Source: Ancylostoma caninum (taxonomy: Eukaryota > Nematoda > Chromadorea > Rhabditida > Ancylostomatidae). Taken from it: DNA of 64,000 nucleotides. A program made the translations under genes and the position numbers. Shown piece after piece: positions 11,460-23,900 of this stretch. The DNA is taken from positions 558,001 through 622,000 of the forward strand of contig JBAJFG010000044.1 of NCBI GenBank assembly GCA_037903475.1. The letters are read 5' to 3'. Numbering within the stretch: position 1 is the first letter of the stretch; every line of letters starts with the position of its first letter. The notes below the pieces were generated by a model that did not search any database, was not told where the DNA came from, and was given only the letters and a program-made list of their open reading frames with translations.

Positions 11460-12587
11460 TCTCAGGCTTCTTTTCGTGCACGCTTCGCTCGCTTTGCTCT
11501 CACTGTCGTGCTATGCAATGACGCACTATTCACCCCCTCCACCCCACCCCTCACACCCCTCCAGTAGTCCCATCTTCCCACATCCTCCTACTAACCTATT
11601 TGAGAGAGCCCATCATACCAATTTTGATGACATTGGGTGCCGGCTCGCCCCCTTGCCGTGATGAACCGCTTTCTTAACTTCTTCTGTCACTACAACATCG
11701 GCGTCTGCTTCACCAGCAACGTCTTCCCCACTACTGGGCCCCGGTGTGCCGTTTAAAGCGAGCACCTACGGAAATTTCTGTTCTGTAGATTTCGAGGTAT
11801 ATCGGTGTTTTTAGGGACCGCCCTACACTCATCAACAATGATTAAGTAGCTTGAAACGCCCGAAGAACACAGGAAATGATGGCGGTATTTCCTGGTGTTT
11901 CCTGTACCTCCAAGGCATGGACGAGTGTTCCGCTGATAGGTCCCCCCCCTCCTCACGAAACCCTGGTATATGGTACATATTCCATACACCAAACTTCCTC
12001 CACCGCTCCAGAACACGCGCCCACCAGGTCACTAGCGTTAGCTGGCGCGAGGAATCCCCTGTGTACAGGTCGGCAGATTTGTCCACAGCAGTTTCTTCGC
12101 AAGTAGGTGGCTATTCACTGTGTTCAACTTACTATTGTGATAGTCCAGCGGCAGGCTGCAGGGTGAGCGACTGCCTTCAGAAGTGAGAATTTCCGTGAGT
12201 GCAGCCTTTGAACGTAGGTGGAACTATTCGATGATGTCTTCCGTATTGCGGAATGCCGATGTACCTCACTCACGTAGGTATTGTTGGGTCCTTTTCTTAT
12301 TACGTCCTCCACATCCCGTATCGGGTGCACCAATGTCACCACTGTGAACTCGTTGGTAACATTTTTTGCCGCACTGGGTGACAGCGCATCACTATAACCC
12401 GTTTGTTGGCACCTTCAACAATATCGAGCTAATGTTAGTGTTTCCCTATTATTCGATTCCTTCTCTCCAACATTATCATACTACCTTCTCTCCAACATCA
12501 TCATACTCGTTTCTTTCTTCTTATCTTTTTATAGGACTTGACAATCACAGATCATTCTCTTTATTTTTATTGAGGTGTGAATGACTG
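11460..12587. other. Intergenic with dispersed-repeat fragments
   Basis: Contains a C-rich patch near 11530-11580, and 12090-12200 shares sequence with 5870-5990. An open segment at 11851-12186 has no codon or motif signature of a real gene. No RNA gene was identified. Confidence 0.35.
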
Positions 12588-13052
12588 TAGGGGGCGTAGT
12601 AAGGTGTCAAGGCGGTGAGATGAACTCCAAAACTCACCACCACGCTTTAGGCGATGATCGCATGCCAGCTCACATCCACGGAGTTTAGGATAGCAGATCA
12701 TTGCCACCCACGTCACAGTTAGAGCACGCATGTGCGAACAGACGAGATCATCGCCCTTCTGTAGCTGATCGCCTTCTCATGCTGTGGAAAGAGTGGGAGA
12801 GGTGAGTGGAAGGTATCCCAACCATCTCACTCTGCGTCTACTCGCCTCCCCCATTATTTCCACAGCATGAGAGAGCTCCTAACAGGGCGATGATCTCCTC
12901 TCTTGCCACGTGCGTGCTCCAGCAGTGACGTGGGTGGCAATGATCTGCTACTCTAAACTGCGTGGATGTGAGCTGGCATGCGATCATCGCCTAAAGCGTG
13001 GTGGTGAGTTTTGGAGTTCATCTCACCGCCATGACACTTTACTACGGGCCTA
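12588..13052. mobile_element. Fold-back MITE with about 200-bp arms
   Basis: The left end TAGGGGGCGTAGTAAGGTGTC and right end GACACTTTACTACGGGCCTA are inverted copies. The inversion continues inward for about 200 bp: ACTCCAAAACTCACCACCACGC left versus GCGTGGTGGTGAGTTTTGGAGT right, then GGCGATGATCGCATGCCAGCTCACATCCACG matched similarly. The element could fold into one long hairpin with a short centre around 12790-12840. It has no coding capacity, as expected of a fold-back MITE. Confidence 0.9.
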
Positions 13053-14465
13053 GGTCTCCCAGGCAAATCAACATGACCAAGACCAAGAAAACGTTAGTCA
13101 GTTAAGATACAATTGAAAATTCCACATATTTTTTTACATAATTCGACACGCAGAACATAATTGTGTAGCTAGATTTTCACGACAGTTGCTAGTTCTCGAA
13201 CACAGACATACTTACAAGTATGGTGAGCCAATTAATAAAAATTATGGTAGTGATGCCATCGGAGTTTACTAAGAAAATCAGCTCGGTACTGAGCAAGTGG
13301 TCAACTCGAAATTAACTCCCCAGGAATCTGAAGGATTTGAATTCGAAATTCGAACGATATCGTTCTGACACTATTGAACCGCGCAGCTTCGCGGACAGTG
13401 TGGAGAAAACAAAAAACATCTCGAGATTCGGAAATTCCGGAAATCCACAACGTCGTTGCACAGAAATTGATAGTTGCTTCAAGGTGACATCTTTTTGAAA
13501 AACTCACCGAACAAAGCAATTGGTCGTCGGATGAAGGTCGCAGCTACTTTCTTGAGACTAACTCTTTCCACTTTCCAGCGCATTCTTTGACATCATTACA
13601 CTATTAGGTTGTCGGGAATTGGACACTTCACCAAAAATTCTTCCTTGTATCCCTCCCACGTGATCGTTCTCCATGGTATGTGAATATGTGATACCCTGCC
13701 CTCTGAGCATCTTCGTCATGACTATGTAAGGACGTGGCGCTGCGCCGTCTGTTATCTAGGAGCGAAAATGGACGAGCAACCAATTTGAGCGAATTCCTTG
13801 CACAAGCTCCTGGAGGGCACCAATGCGAGCAAGAGAGACAGCAACATCATCATGACGTTCGGATCAGGGATCACCAGCAACGCAACCGTGAGCCGTCGTT
13901 CGTAACGCTCCTCGGAGCCATTTTCCTATTTTGCGATCTCCCGAGCCTAAGTGCAGGGTGTGTTCTATCAGAGTTGCCGGTTAGCAACATGATGGGCAAC
14001 ATCAACATTTACAATAGTCAAATCGGAGCGACAACCATGCTCTTGAGGAAACAGAGACAACATATTTAAGGGTGCATTTTGCTGTAAAAAACGCACCCTC
14101 AAATGGCTTTGTTAACTCATCGGCACTCGGAGGAAGCACGGACCACGATGCCATACACATCACACTTGCCTAACATCATGCTCTCTATATAACACCTTGC
14201 CTGGGCCCTAAATTCGTCCCTGGTCGAGCAGCACTTCGCCAACTTTGAAAATTTTTAATCAGTGACTGATGACTTCTTCGACCTCTATTAACATGATTAC
14301 TGAACCAGTAGTGCTGGAACAGTACCCGATAGCTGGCCCCAGGTGATATGTGCACATGGTCATTACAGTATGCCCTGAAGTTCCTTAATAGAAGAGAAAA
14401 AGTTTGAAGACTGAAAAAAATCCAGAGTGTCTCAATCATTTCACGACAACCTTATATATATATAT
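13053..14465. other. No supported gene; AT-rich sequence
   Basis: An open frame at 13734-14069 (+, 111 codons) is rich in Q, H and R and lacks recognisable domains or splice context, so I do not call it a gene. A short imperfect hairpin (AGGGTGCATTTT / AAAACGCACCCT) lies directly after it at 14069-14100. Confidence 0.35.
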
Positions 14466-14741
14466 CAGTGGCGGACGCAGAAAGTGGGCGGGAGGGGGGG
14501 CGTGGGAAGAAAAGTGGGGTCTCCGCCGTTTTGGGGACCCAGACGGAAAATAAAATTAATAATAATATTAATTATAATAATAAACAATAAATAAAAAATA
14601 TATTAAAAATAATAATAAAAATAAACAATTAAAAATAAACTAACACAAGATTTTTATTTGTATTGTAAAGTAATTTCGAAAATTTGGCGACCCATTCTCG
14701 GGGGGGGGCGCCCCCCCCCCCCCCCCCTGCGTCCGCCACTG
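14466..14741. mobile_element. hAT-type MITE, CAGTGGCGGACGCAG family, copy 1
   Basis: Ends are CAGTGGCGGACGCAG and CTGCGTCCGCCACTG, a perfect 15-bp terminal inverted repeat around a 246-bp interior of AATAAT-rich sequence with G and C homopolymer runs next to the tips. An inverted second copy lies at 27128-27394, where the flanking duplication is 8 bp. Here the flanks carry a longer direct repeat, CGACAACCTTATATATAT, on both sides (about 14443-14462 and 14744-14761), so insertion into or duplication of local sequence is possible. Confidence 0.85.
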
Positions 14742-14939
14742 ATCGACAACCTTATATATATTGCAGGAAATTTGTGACTTTGTGCATGTGTGTGCACACG
14801 CCCTATTATTGGCCAGTGATTGTGATTGGTGGTGATTTTGAGATCCTATAAAAGGCTAAGAACGGGTGTGGTGTGGTGGAGTGGAGTAGAGGGATGATCG
14901 AGCAGAGGGTACGGCGATGTGGAACCGGTTCGTCGATGG

Positions 14940-15090
14940 AGAAGGGGTGCGCCGGCGTCCAAAATTGGGGAAACGCCCGGAGACGGGTCCCACCGTGCGA
15001 TAAGGGTGCGCCGGCGTCCAAAATTGGGGAAACGCCTGGAGACGAGTCCCACCGTGAGGTAAGGGTGCGCCGGCACTCAGAAAGGCGGGA
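14940..15090. repeat. 59-bp-type minisatellite, three units
   Basis: Units read GGGTGCGCCGGCGTCCAAAATTGGGGAAACGCC...GTCCCACCGTGAG and are close relatives of the arrays at 15963-16360 and 49741-50230. The flanks (GATGGGACC, then CCATCTCTGAGATC, CTTATCGCTTTTGATCGATCACAACAAACAAAGAATGATA near 15340-15390) also recur beside the 49.7-kb array, so the minisatellite sits inside a larger dispersed repeat of about 0.6-1 kb. Confidence 0.85.
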
Positions 15091-15962
15091 GGGGAGCGGG
15101 GGGGGGGGAACGTCGATCATGGGACCAACCGATATACAAGGAGGGTTGTGCTGGGCTCAGTAGCGATAAAATGCTGTGAGTTAAGTCCATCTCTGAGATC
15201 AATGAGAAATTATAAAATGTCAAACCGCAGCAGTGATTAGAATACCTTTGACGTGATTTCCCTACATCACGTCCCCTCCCTTCTCTCCATCCTCTCATTT
15301 GCGTCTGGATACACACCGGACCCTCCTCTTTTATATGTTCAAACTAACCCTTATCGCTTTTGATCGATCACAACAAACAAAGAATGATAAACCATTTCCT
15401 GTGGTGATGCCGCGTTGAGTCGGTTACATGCAATTGCGATTAGCTACCTTCAAGCGAGAAATACAACTGCGCTGAGAAACACGGTCAGTTTATTTTGACC
15501 AGCTCAGTTTCATATAAATGAAAACAATGGAAAAGAAACTGGATGCAAAAACTGTGTAACGAAAGTTTGGCACTTGGATATTCCTATCTTACTTCTTATT
15601 AATTGGCAGTTCATGTGTGTGTGTGTGTGCGTGTGTGCACGAGAACCAGCCATCAAAAATGGAAAGTACCTATACCATCGTGTTCAGCGCGTCGAGTTAT
15701 GTATGAAAATGTGGTAAATTTTGATTTTTACCTTGATCAACAGGAGTTTCGGGCCACTTTTGTCACGTTCAGACATGTTAATGGCCAACAGTTGTTTTGA
15801 TCACGGTCGGAATGAATGAGATAGGCTTTTGATTACAGGACTGTATAAAAGGAAAGAGAAGGGTAGGACACCTCTATAACGGAGAGGAGGAACCAGGCGA
15901 ACGAGGGATGACACGGATGAGGGTTACGCCTTAGGATAGTGTAAGAGGTGGGCTGGCGGTGT

Positions 15963-16360
15963 GATAAGGATGCGCCGGCGTCCAAAAGCGGGGAAACGCC
16001 TGGAGTCGGGTCCAACGGCGTGATAAGGGTGCGCCGGGGTCCAAAAGCGGGGAAACGCCTGGAGTCGGGTCCAACGGCGTGATAACTGTGCGCCGGCGTC
16101 TAAAAGCGGGGAAACGCCTGGAGTCGGGTCCAGCGGCGCGATAAGGGTGCGCCGGCGTCCAAAAGCGGGGAAACGCCTGGAGTCGGGTCCAACTGTGTGA
16201 TAAGGGTGCACCGTCGTCCAAAAGCGGGGAAACGCCTAGAGTCGTGTCCAACGGTGTGATATGGGTGCGCCGGCGTCTAAAAGTGGGGAAACGCCTGGAG
16301 TCGGGTCCAACTGTGTGATAAGGGTGCACCGGCGTCTAAAAGTAGGGAAACGCCGTCAAT
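15963..16360. repeat. 59-bp minisatellite, about seven units
   Basis: GATAAGGGTGCGCCGGCGTC begins units at 15963, 16022, 16081, 16140, 16199, 16258 and 16317, an exact 59-bp spacing, with AAACGCCTGGAGTCGGGTCC in each unit. Because 59 is not divisible by three, the long minus-strand open frames across the array rotate through all frames and are artefacts of composition. Confidence 0.92.
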
Positions 16361-16379
16361 CTTATCTGAGGACAATGAA

Positions 16380-16545
16380 AATGTGCGAGCGAAGCGAGCA
16401 CGAAAAGAAGCCTGAGAGTCCGGCGTCAGCCGGACGATCAGGCTGGTTACTATGAATCCGAGGTAGAGTGATGCGAGCGAAGCAAGCTCTAAGGGATGTC
16501 TGGGTTCAGGCGTCAGCCGGACGGCCAGACTGGTATGTACATATT
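16380..16545. repeat. GCGAAGC and GTCCGGC hairpin pair, duplicated
   Basis: GCGAGCGAAGCGAGC (about 16385) followed by GTCCGGCGTCAGCCGGAC (about 16419) and a CAGGCTGGT tail occurs, then a second, slightly diverged copy follows at about 16470-16540 (GCGAGCGAAGCAAGC ... AGCCGGACGGCCAGACTGGT). The same ordered pair recurs at 50697-50760. Each half is a stable hairpin, so the block looks like the structured terminus of a non-autonomous mobile element family. Confidence 0.7.
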
Positions 16546-17912
16546 TTACAAAACTATTGAACAAAGAGGGCTTTTTTTTAATGTTTTGACAAATCTGTAC
16601 ATTCTTGCGCAAACTAAAGTCGGAGGTGGAATAGGAACTCGCCAACATACTTGAAAAGCGAGGCAGGCGATGAAGCTGTGCATACAGTTCCAGACCTACA
16701 AGCACTGTATAATCGTAGGCCAAAGCGGCAGAAATTTATAACCTGTAACGCAATTTTGTATTCTCACAACAAAATCCTCGTTCCCTTCTTCTCCTAATTC
16801 CGCCAATGCATCGCACATCCACGTAGAACGAACCGCTTACCCAAGCACAACTAAAAAACTGAAACATGCTCTTTTAATCCTATCGCTAACCAATCAATTA
16901 TCTCTCTTTCTTTCTAACGGGCAGTTTAGATGTATGTGTGTGCATACGAGTCAGATATGTATACATATATGTAATTCGTATCAAAAATATACGTGCAACC
17001 TAAAGAAGGCGATATCAGCTTTCTCACAAAACATCCAGCGTTTCTGCACACAAATGCAATAACTCCAGAAAATACACTATTTGTCTTGCAGCATTCAGCA
17101 TTGAGGGTGTGCTACTATGTATGCTACTGCTACTAGCTTCTCGATCATAGATCATTTGTAATCTTCCGACTTCTACAAAACCATGTGATTGTTATAAAAC
17201 GTCACCACATTGTTGAGATGTTTCAGCGGGGTTAGTGCGATGTCTTCGGGACAATTTTTATCCCATTCAGATAGCTGGTACAGAGACCCACTGATTTTAT
17301 GCAATGCGGCGAGGAGGCATACGCGTACAGCTCGGCCGCGTAGCGGTGTACCTCTTCACTACCTTCCACTGACAGTTGCGCACACTGGAGAGAGTATATC
17401 TTTGTCTTCGAAAGCACTTTATAAAAAAATTAAAACTTCCATTTACTATCATTTTACAATTTTTTTTCACTGTTCGTTGCTGAAACTAATATTTTTTGCA
17501 TTTTACTATCCCATTTGGTGCTGCGGAGTGGCGCAGTTGCCACTTTTCTTCTCAGCCCCTCTCCCCCCCCCCCCCCCTTTCTTGCCATACTGTGTACGGC
17601 TTTGGTACCTGAGGATATCTACCACTCCCTGCTGAAGATATCTGTCACTGGTTGCTAATCACTTTCCATAGTGATACCAGTCTACGTGGTGTGTGCAACC
17701 ACCTAGGTGTCACAGCAAGCAAAAGGTTGAGTTAGGAGGTCTCCATTACTACGATTTTGCTTTCGAAACATTTTAACACATTTACACAACTGAAAATTGC
17801 AACAAAAATAAATAAGGTTTTATCTACACATACATCGTCAATCGACGTCTCCCAATATGTACATGAATGATCACGAGAACAATCTTGATTCCTTCCAAGT
17901 TATTCTAAGGAA
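16546..17912. other. Intergenic, downstream of the macro-RING-DTC gene
   Basis: No exon, RNA gene or complete repeat was recognised. The stretch contains a C-homopolymer run near 17565 and short TATA-like tracts. It would hold the 3' untranslated region of the minus-strand gene that ends at 17913. Confidence 0.4.
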
Positions 17913-20900
17913 TCAGATCTCCATTTCCTCTGGCAACATGTCCTCAGTTATACCCATTGCAGCTAGATCGTCCTTCACTCTGTTTAGATAGTCAGGGTCC
18001 GGATAACCATACCTGAAACAATCAATTCATTCTTCCCCTCAAATTTCTACGGTGACCAGCCTAGAAAATCAGAGGTGCGTCAGGTTAAGGTGTAAGGAGA
18101 GAAAACAGTACTAACTTCAGTGGTCCCCCACCAATGCTAGTCTTGTGGTGAATATTGTTCCACACTACTGTGTTCCTCGCGCCGGTTGTTATTGAATCTC
18201 CCACCTGAATAATTGCTGTTAAGGGCACAACAGTGAAGCAAAAAAATTGCTAAAGATAGTATATTGATATTTTATGCGTGTTTCGTGGCTAAACTCGCAT
18301 GCGTCGTCACGGAATACTGAGCGGTGCAAATCATGTGTCTAAATCGCTGAGTTGCAGCAGAATTTTGGAGAGCAGCCTAGCTAAAATCATGCCTGAAAGT
18401 CTGGAGAAGCCACTCAAGACCAGTCAACATTTTTGAAATGGCTAATTGATAATGATTTGCATAAATTTTGTGCTTAAGGATGCTCGAATGTCCAAAGAGA
18501 GCACGGTCAAAAGTGGATCATAATCGAAAAAGCGGCGAAAACGAAAATCAGACGTGAATATTTCAAACGAAGCCAAAATATCGCTTCGCGACGCTTTGTC
18601 AGTTTTCGATCGCAGTCGTGAAATTGACCGGGATGGAGAAAAGCACAGGACATTCAACTCGCCTATGATGACGTATCTGAGGAGGTCCCCCGGATGGGGA
18701 TAATTAAGAAAACTTTCCAAGAAAAATATCAAAATGGCACTGTTTTCGTTGCGTCACATTAAAAATGTTATTTCTAGGAACTACAGCGCATTCCCCCTCA
18801 AAGACTGATGAAATTTCATATATGACCAAAAAGCTTCCAAGCTTATCTAGTATAGTTTCTTCATGCTTACGCAATGATCACACACAGCAAAGTGAAAAAC
18901 TCGCCTCGGGGACCTCCCCTTTTGCAGGCATTCACTTTCGAAATCGAGATTGGGCCACACCACCAAACTACATCGACGCGTTCAAAGCAGACATAGACAC
19001 TAGCGAATTATTCTACAGTGAAGCGAAATTTTCTTATCTTTAGCAGAATGGACGAAAAACCAACCGTGAATATTAATCGGCGATCGAACGCAAACTTCAG
19101 CAATCGTAGAACCTGAAAATTTTGTTAGAGGGAGGGAAGGTTTGAGTTGCCGCAACCAAGTATGGTCAGTCAGCTCAGAGATGACAACTAGGTCGACTCT
19201 GTTTGCAATTACAACTTTGTCCACAGTATGCGTCAGGAATAAGATTTTACTAAGTGGGAGTACGGAAAGATCAAAATAGAAGCAATCACACCACATACAT
19301 CTCAAAAGAAGTATAAAAATTAGATTATCTTCTATCCGAAACTACGGGTCCGCCCACGCACGCGGGGATCGAGAGGCGGCGCGGCTGGGACGGATGCTGT
19401 TTGCTGCCACGTCATCCACATCACAGCCAAATCATTGGTCAATACCATGAAGATATGTGACGCTGCCAACTAATTTGTCCGCGTAAAAATGCAAATTGGG
19501 AATGAATGGCTACAATTCGGACCGTTCGGGGTATGGCACAGTGAAAATGAAGTAGTGGCATAACTGGAAGCGTTCGGATTCTGCCATTCATTCTCTACTT
19601 TGCATTTTTGCGAGGACAAATTAGTTGGCAGCGTCATATATCGATGAAACGTGATACGCAGATCAGGGATGATAACGTGGAGTGCTAGCAAACGTGGCAG
19701 CTTCTCGATCCCCGCGTGCGTGGGCAGACAAAGTCGACCTAAGTTCGATCTCTGAGCTACATACATACTCAGGCATTCGGGCGCGAGTCCCGCCTGACAA
19801 AACGCCCCTTTTTTATTTTCGCGACAAAATCCGGTGCACCGGCGGGAGACACCATTTTGGTTTTATTGCGGGATTGAGCGGAAAATATTCCAGGATTGTG
19901 ATCGTCACGTACGCCTCCAGCGAGGGGTATATGTATAAGGGCATCAGTTTGTAGGTAGACCTCAGCCTACTTTCCGCCTCGGCGGAGAGTGGAGTCCTAC
20001 GGGACTCGTCTGGCCCACTGAGGCCCGGTTGAAACCGTGGCCCGGTGCAGGAACCAGTCGAGATGCGTGGGGAGCGGTCGCGCGCAGATGCGGCTCGGAT
20101 GCAGAAATGCGTCCTAATCCGCTAGTACCGGCCGACGTCGGCGGATGGAGTGCGTGCGCTCCTGAACTCGGCGCGCATTTTTGCTTCCTTGTGCTTTTCA
20201 GTTCCGGGACAAAATTCGATCTCCTCTATCATGATGCTGGGTATCATCGTCGGGACGAAATCCGGTCTCCCGCCGGAGCTCGCGGGACAAAATCAGGATG
20301 TTGCGGGAGAAAAACGCCCAGTTTTTGATGACTCCCGCTCACACTCGAGCGGGAGTCATGATTTTGTCAGGCGGGACTCGCGCCCGAATGTCTGAGTAAC
20401 GAACAATACAGACGGGTCGGAACCGACTCAGTATAGGTGAAATCCTAGGTGGAGGGCGCGGAGGTGCCTTTGACAAGTCGCACGTTCTAGCTTGTTGTTC
20501 CCAGTGGTTTTTAGCTACCTGACATGTTAAAACGACCCCGGAAATGATGTGGAAGTACGTGGAACGCATGCGTTCAAGCGGTGCGATACCGAGTGGGCGG
20601 TGAATGGCCTGTATAACCTGACACAGTGTAATGACCCCTCCATACGAATGAACAATGTTTTTAAGTTCTTGGCGAGAAATTATACCACCTCTGATTTGTT
20701 TAAAAAATATGTAATTCACGATGTTCTCAACAAACCTTGGTTCCCTCTGCTGTTCCTGGAACAAACGCTCTTCTGTGCGTTCCCGTGAAAGGTTTTCCTG
20801 GCCTTATATGGCTCGCCTAAAACAATAAAAATGAAGATTAGGTTTTAACTCCTATGACTAGTACATACTTCCTGGATTCCATCTGGAACACTGTAAATGA

Positions 20901-23900
20901 TCTCATAAACAAAGTCGCTTTCTTCGTGACCTTAACAGAACAAAAATGATCCAGTTATCAGTTGATCAACTCAAGCTCTTGAATAGAAAGTTCACGTGAA
21001 AAATGCCATCGGGTCGAGGAATAAGTTCGTGCTGTTTTTTTTTAAATTTGTTTTTCACGGTGATATGAACTTTGCTTGATTTGCCGTCATAGCCTATTCT
21101 GCAGCTCTTGACTCGCTCTTTACCGGTGACACAACCGTCCTCAATTCACGCTTCACCTGATTTTCTTCCTCATGGAATGTGACCTTCCAAGTCGACAAAA
21201 TTGAGCCCCCCTCCGCCTCCCCCCCCCCGCCAAGAGACTACCGTTCGACTTCAATTTTGGACCAAATGTGGCTCGAGTGGCTAGGGTTATCAACCATGCT
21301 TGGAGAGGAACCTTTACTGTTGAAAAGAAAGCATGGAAGTGATAACCCACTTCAGACAAGATAAATTTGGCCTTGAAGCTGCGGATGTCCAGTTTGTGAG
21401 ACATCGAGGCGATCATCCGCTAATGTTGCTTCACATGTAAGAAGAGGTCATCACTTACCTAACTCTTAATAGTAAGTAAGTCTGGCTACGCATTCCGCGC
21501 AAACCCCTGAAATGCTCGGTATGAGATGATCGTTCACATTGGGTATGCTCCATTTCTCTGCATAAATTTCACGAAAACGGCAAGCGAGACACTCAAATGT
21601 GAGAGTTTCCACCAATGTCGACTTTACAGTTCTTAAGCAGTCATAAACCACCTATTTTTTTAGGTTCCTCGATCACTTAATAAACTGTGATCCAAGAGTT
21701 ACGGTTGCGAGCTACGAACTGTGTCGCCTCAAATAACGCAATTTTTCGTGGACATGGAGCTGAGAAGTTGCCCTGTCCCTGGCAGCATCAGTAGAAGAGG
21801 AAGGAGCTTTGCAACCAACTCAGCGTAATTGACACTGTTCATGGAAAGTAGTGGTTTCTGTGCCCATGAAAGAGCGCACGAACTTATTCCTCAACCCAAT
21901 ACATTCGAAATAGGATGCACACAACTTGGAAGTAAGACAGCTTACCACATCGTGATTCACTGAAGATTAGATAATGAACAGCTCATACTTCGTCTCTTCT
22001 GAGACCCGTCAGTAAAAAGGTGATACCTGGCAATTTGATATGGCTGAGTTTGTTTATGAACATCCGAGCTTCAGAAGGTTGATCACCTAGAGGAAGCTCA
22101 AAGTACCGAAGACACACGGGACATCTCTTCTTAGCGTTGGCGCTTTTCAAGTATTCCTAAAACGTAGTTGTTTTCAAACGAGACTTTAAACAACCGAGAA
22201 TTGTCCTCACCTTCAAACAAGAAGTATGTAACTGATGCTTGCATGGCAACTCGCTAACTTCACCGAGCTCCGAAAGTGGGCACAAACAAATGACACAATC
22301 GTCTTGTTGTACCTGGAAGAATGAAGATGTCTTAGTTATGCTGACTTTCTTTGTGGAAAATATTTCTACATTAAATTGTTAGCAAAAACAATAATTGTTG
22401 CATAATAGCATCTTCGACTGTTAGAATTTTTGGGAACCTTGTTCACTTTAGGTTGAGTCAGACTTTTTTTAGTTGAACGGTTTTTTTCAAGAAGTAGGAA
22501 TAAGAACTGCACTAACACAGGTAGGCGGCTTTGAAAAGTGTTCCACGCTGTTGCCAGGTCTATTTATGGCCTCTGCACTGTCCACGACACCTAAAATTGT
22601 GAAATATACGAAAAGTTTGGCTTTCACCTACTTGAAAGCGGTGTACTAATTACCAAATTCAGCTTCCATCTGAGCAATGAACTGCTGCGCCACTTTCTCT
22701 TTCATGTCGATGAAGACAATCATCTATAGAACATGCTCATAGCTTCTTTGTAATCACAACGGTTCAACAGTATACCTGAATACTGCCAAGAGATACAGAA
22801 GCAGTTTGGTGAAGAACTTCACATGCCTTCAAACAGCTCGCGTGGATACTGTTGCCGATTAATCCTAAATGGACTATGTATATCAAAGTCATGCTAAGGG
22901 GCGGGTGAAGGGGGGGGGGGGGGGAGGGGGGTAGAGAAGATTTTCAAGATAAACGACAAAACAATAAGCGCAGGTATAATAGCGGAATTCGCGGAGTGTT
23001 TATTGTGAATATTGTGTTCTCTAATGATATAAATAAAAATTAAACTGTTAATGAGACCTCTTCGGAATATTTGAAAATCATAATACACTTAGCGAAGCAT
23101 TGACACGCGGCACAATGAATAGAAAACACGAGCGAAATGTTTCTCGCTGCAGCAAATAAGTGAGTTCCGGCAACACCCTACTTGCGGCTCGGATTCACCA
23201 ACCTATATTCTCTTATATCTTTTTACGCCCTAGGAAGAGGATATGAGAAAAGGACAAAAATATAAGGAAGAAACGTCGTGGCTCGCACAATGATGGGACG
23301 ACTTCTGATAACTGCTCCCGTCGCTTGCCATTTCTCATGAATGTGTTCAAGAACACTCGCAACGTGGGCTATATTATTAGGTTGGTCCGAAAGTTTTGCA
23401 CCAAGATATTTTTTGAAATCTAGAATTCCACAGACTTTGAATCAAAATGCCACTACATGTGAACTGAAGGATACACCTGGCTGCAGCCGTACAATAATCG
23501 CCAGACATCTCGAAGCGCTGGGTTACAGAAAACTGATGACGGGTTGGATCGCCCACAAACTGAATGTCTTGCAGGACTGAGTGGTGCCAGTCTTTGCTGC
23601 TGCGTCCACACAGGAGAAACTTTCTCTGACAGATCATTACTGGAGATGAGAGTTGGGTGCTGTTTGTTAACCATTCACGACAGAGAGAGAAGCTGGTTTC
23701 CATGTGGCGAACCCCCTCTAAAATAGCCGAAAGGAGAAGTGCACGAAAGAAGGTTTTTCTGTGCTGCTGGTGGAATTCCGAGAGAATGCTGTAACGAGAA
23801 CTGCTGACACCTGGGCCACCGTGACTGCCTAAGTCTACTGTTCTCAACTACAGAAAATTGGCAGACGCGACTCGCCTGGAGCGGGGAAAAACTGACCATG

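Noticed and set aside
13734..14069. 111-codon plus-strand ORF
   Set aside because: No domain, splice context or conserved pattern; Q/H/R-rich composition suggests chance.
15924..16329. Long minus-strand open frames rich in P, R and T
   Set aside because: They cross a 59-bp minisatellite whose length is not a multiple of three; open frames in several phases are a composition effect.
18442..18732. Minus-strand open frame containing PHPGDLL, first considered as the missing part of the DTC domain
   Set aside because: The true exons at 20736-20816 and 19065-19112 supply the HIRPGKPF and VLRLLKFAF segments in correct phase, so this frame is intronic.
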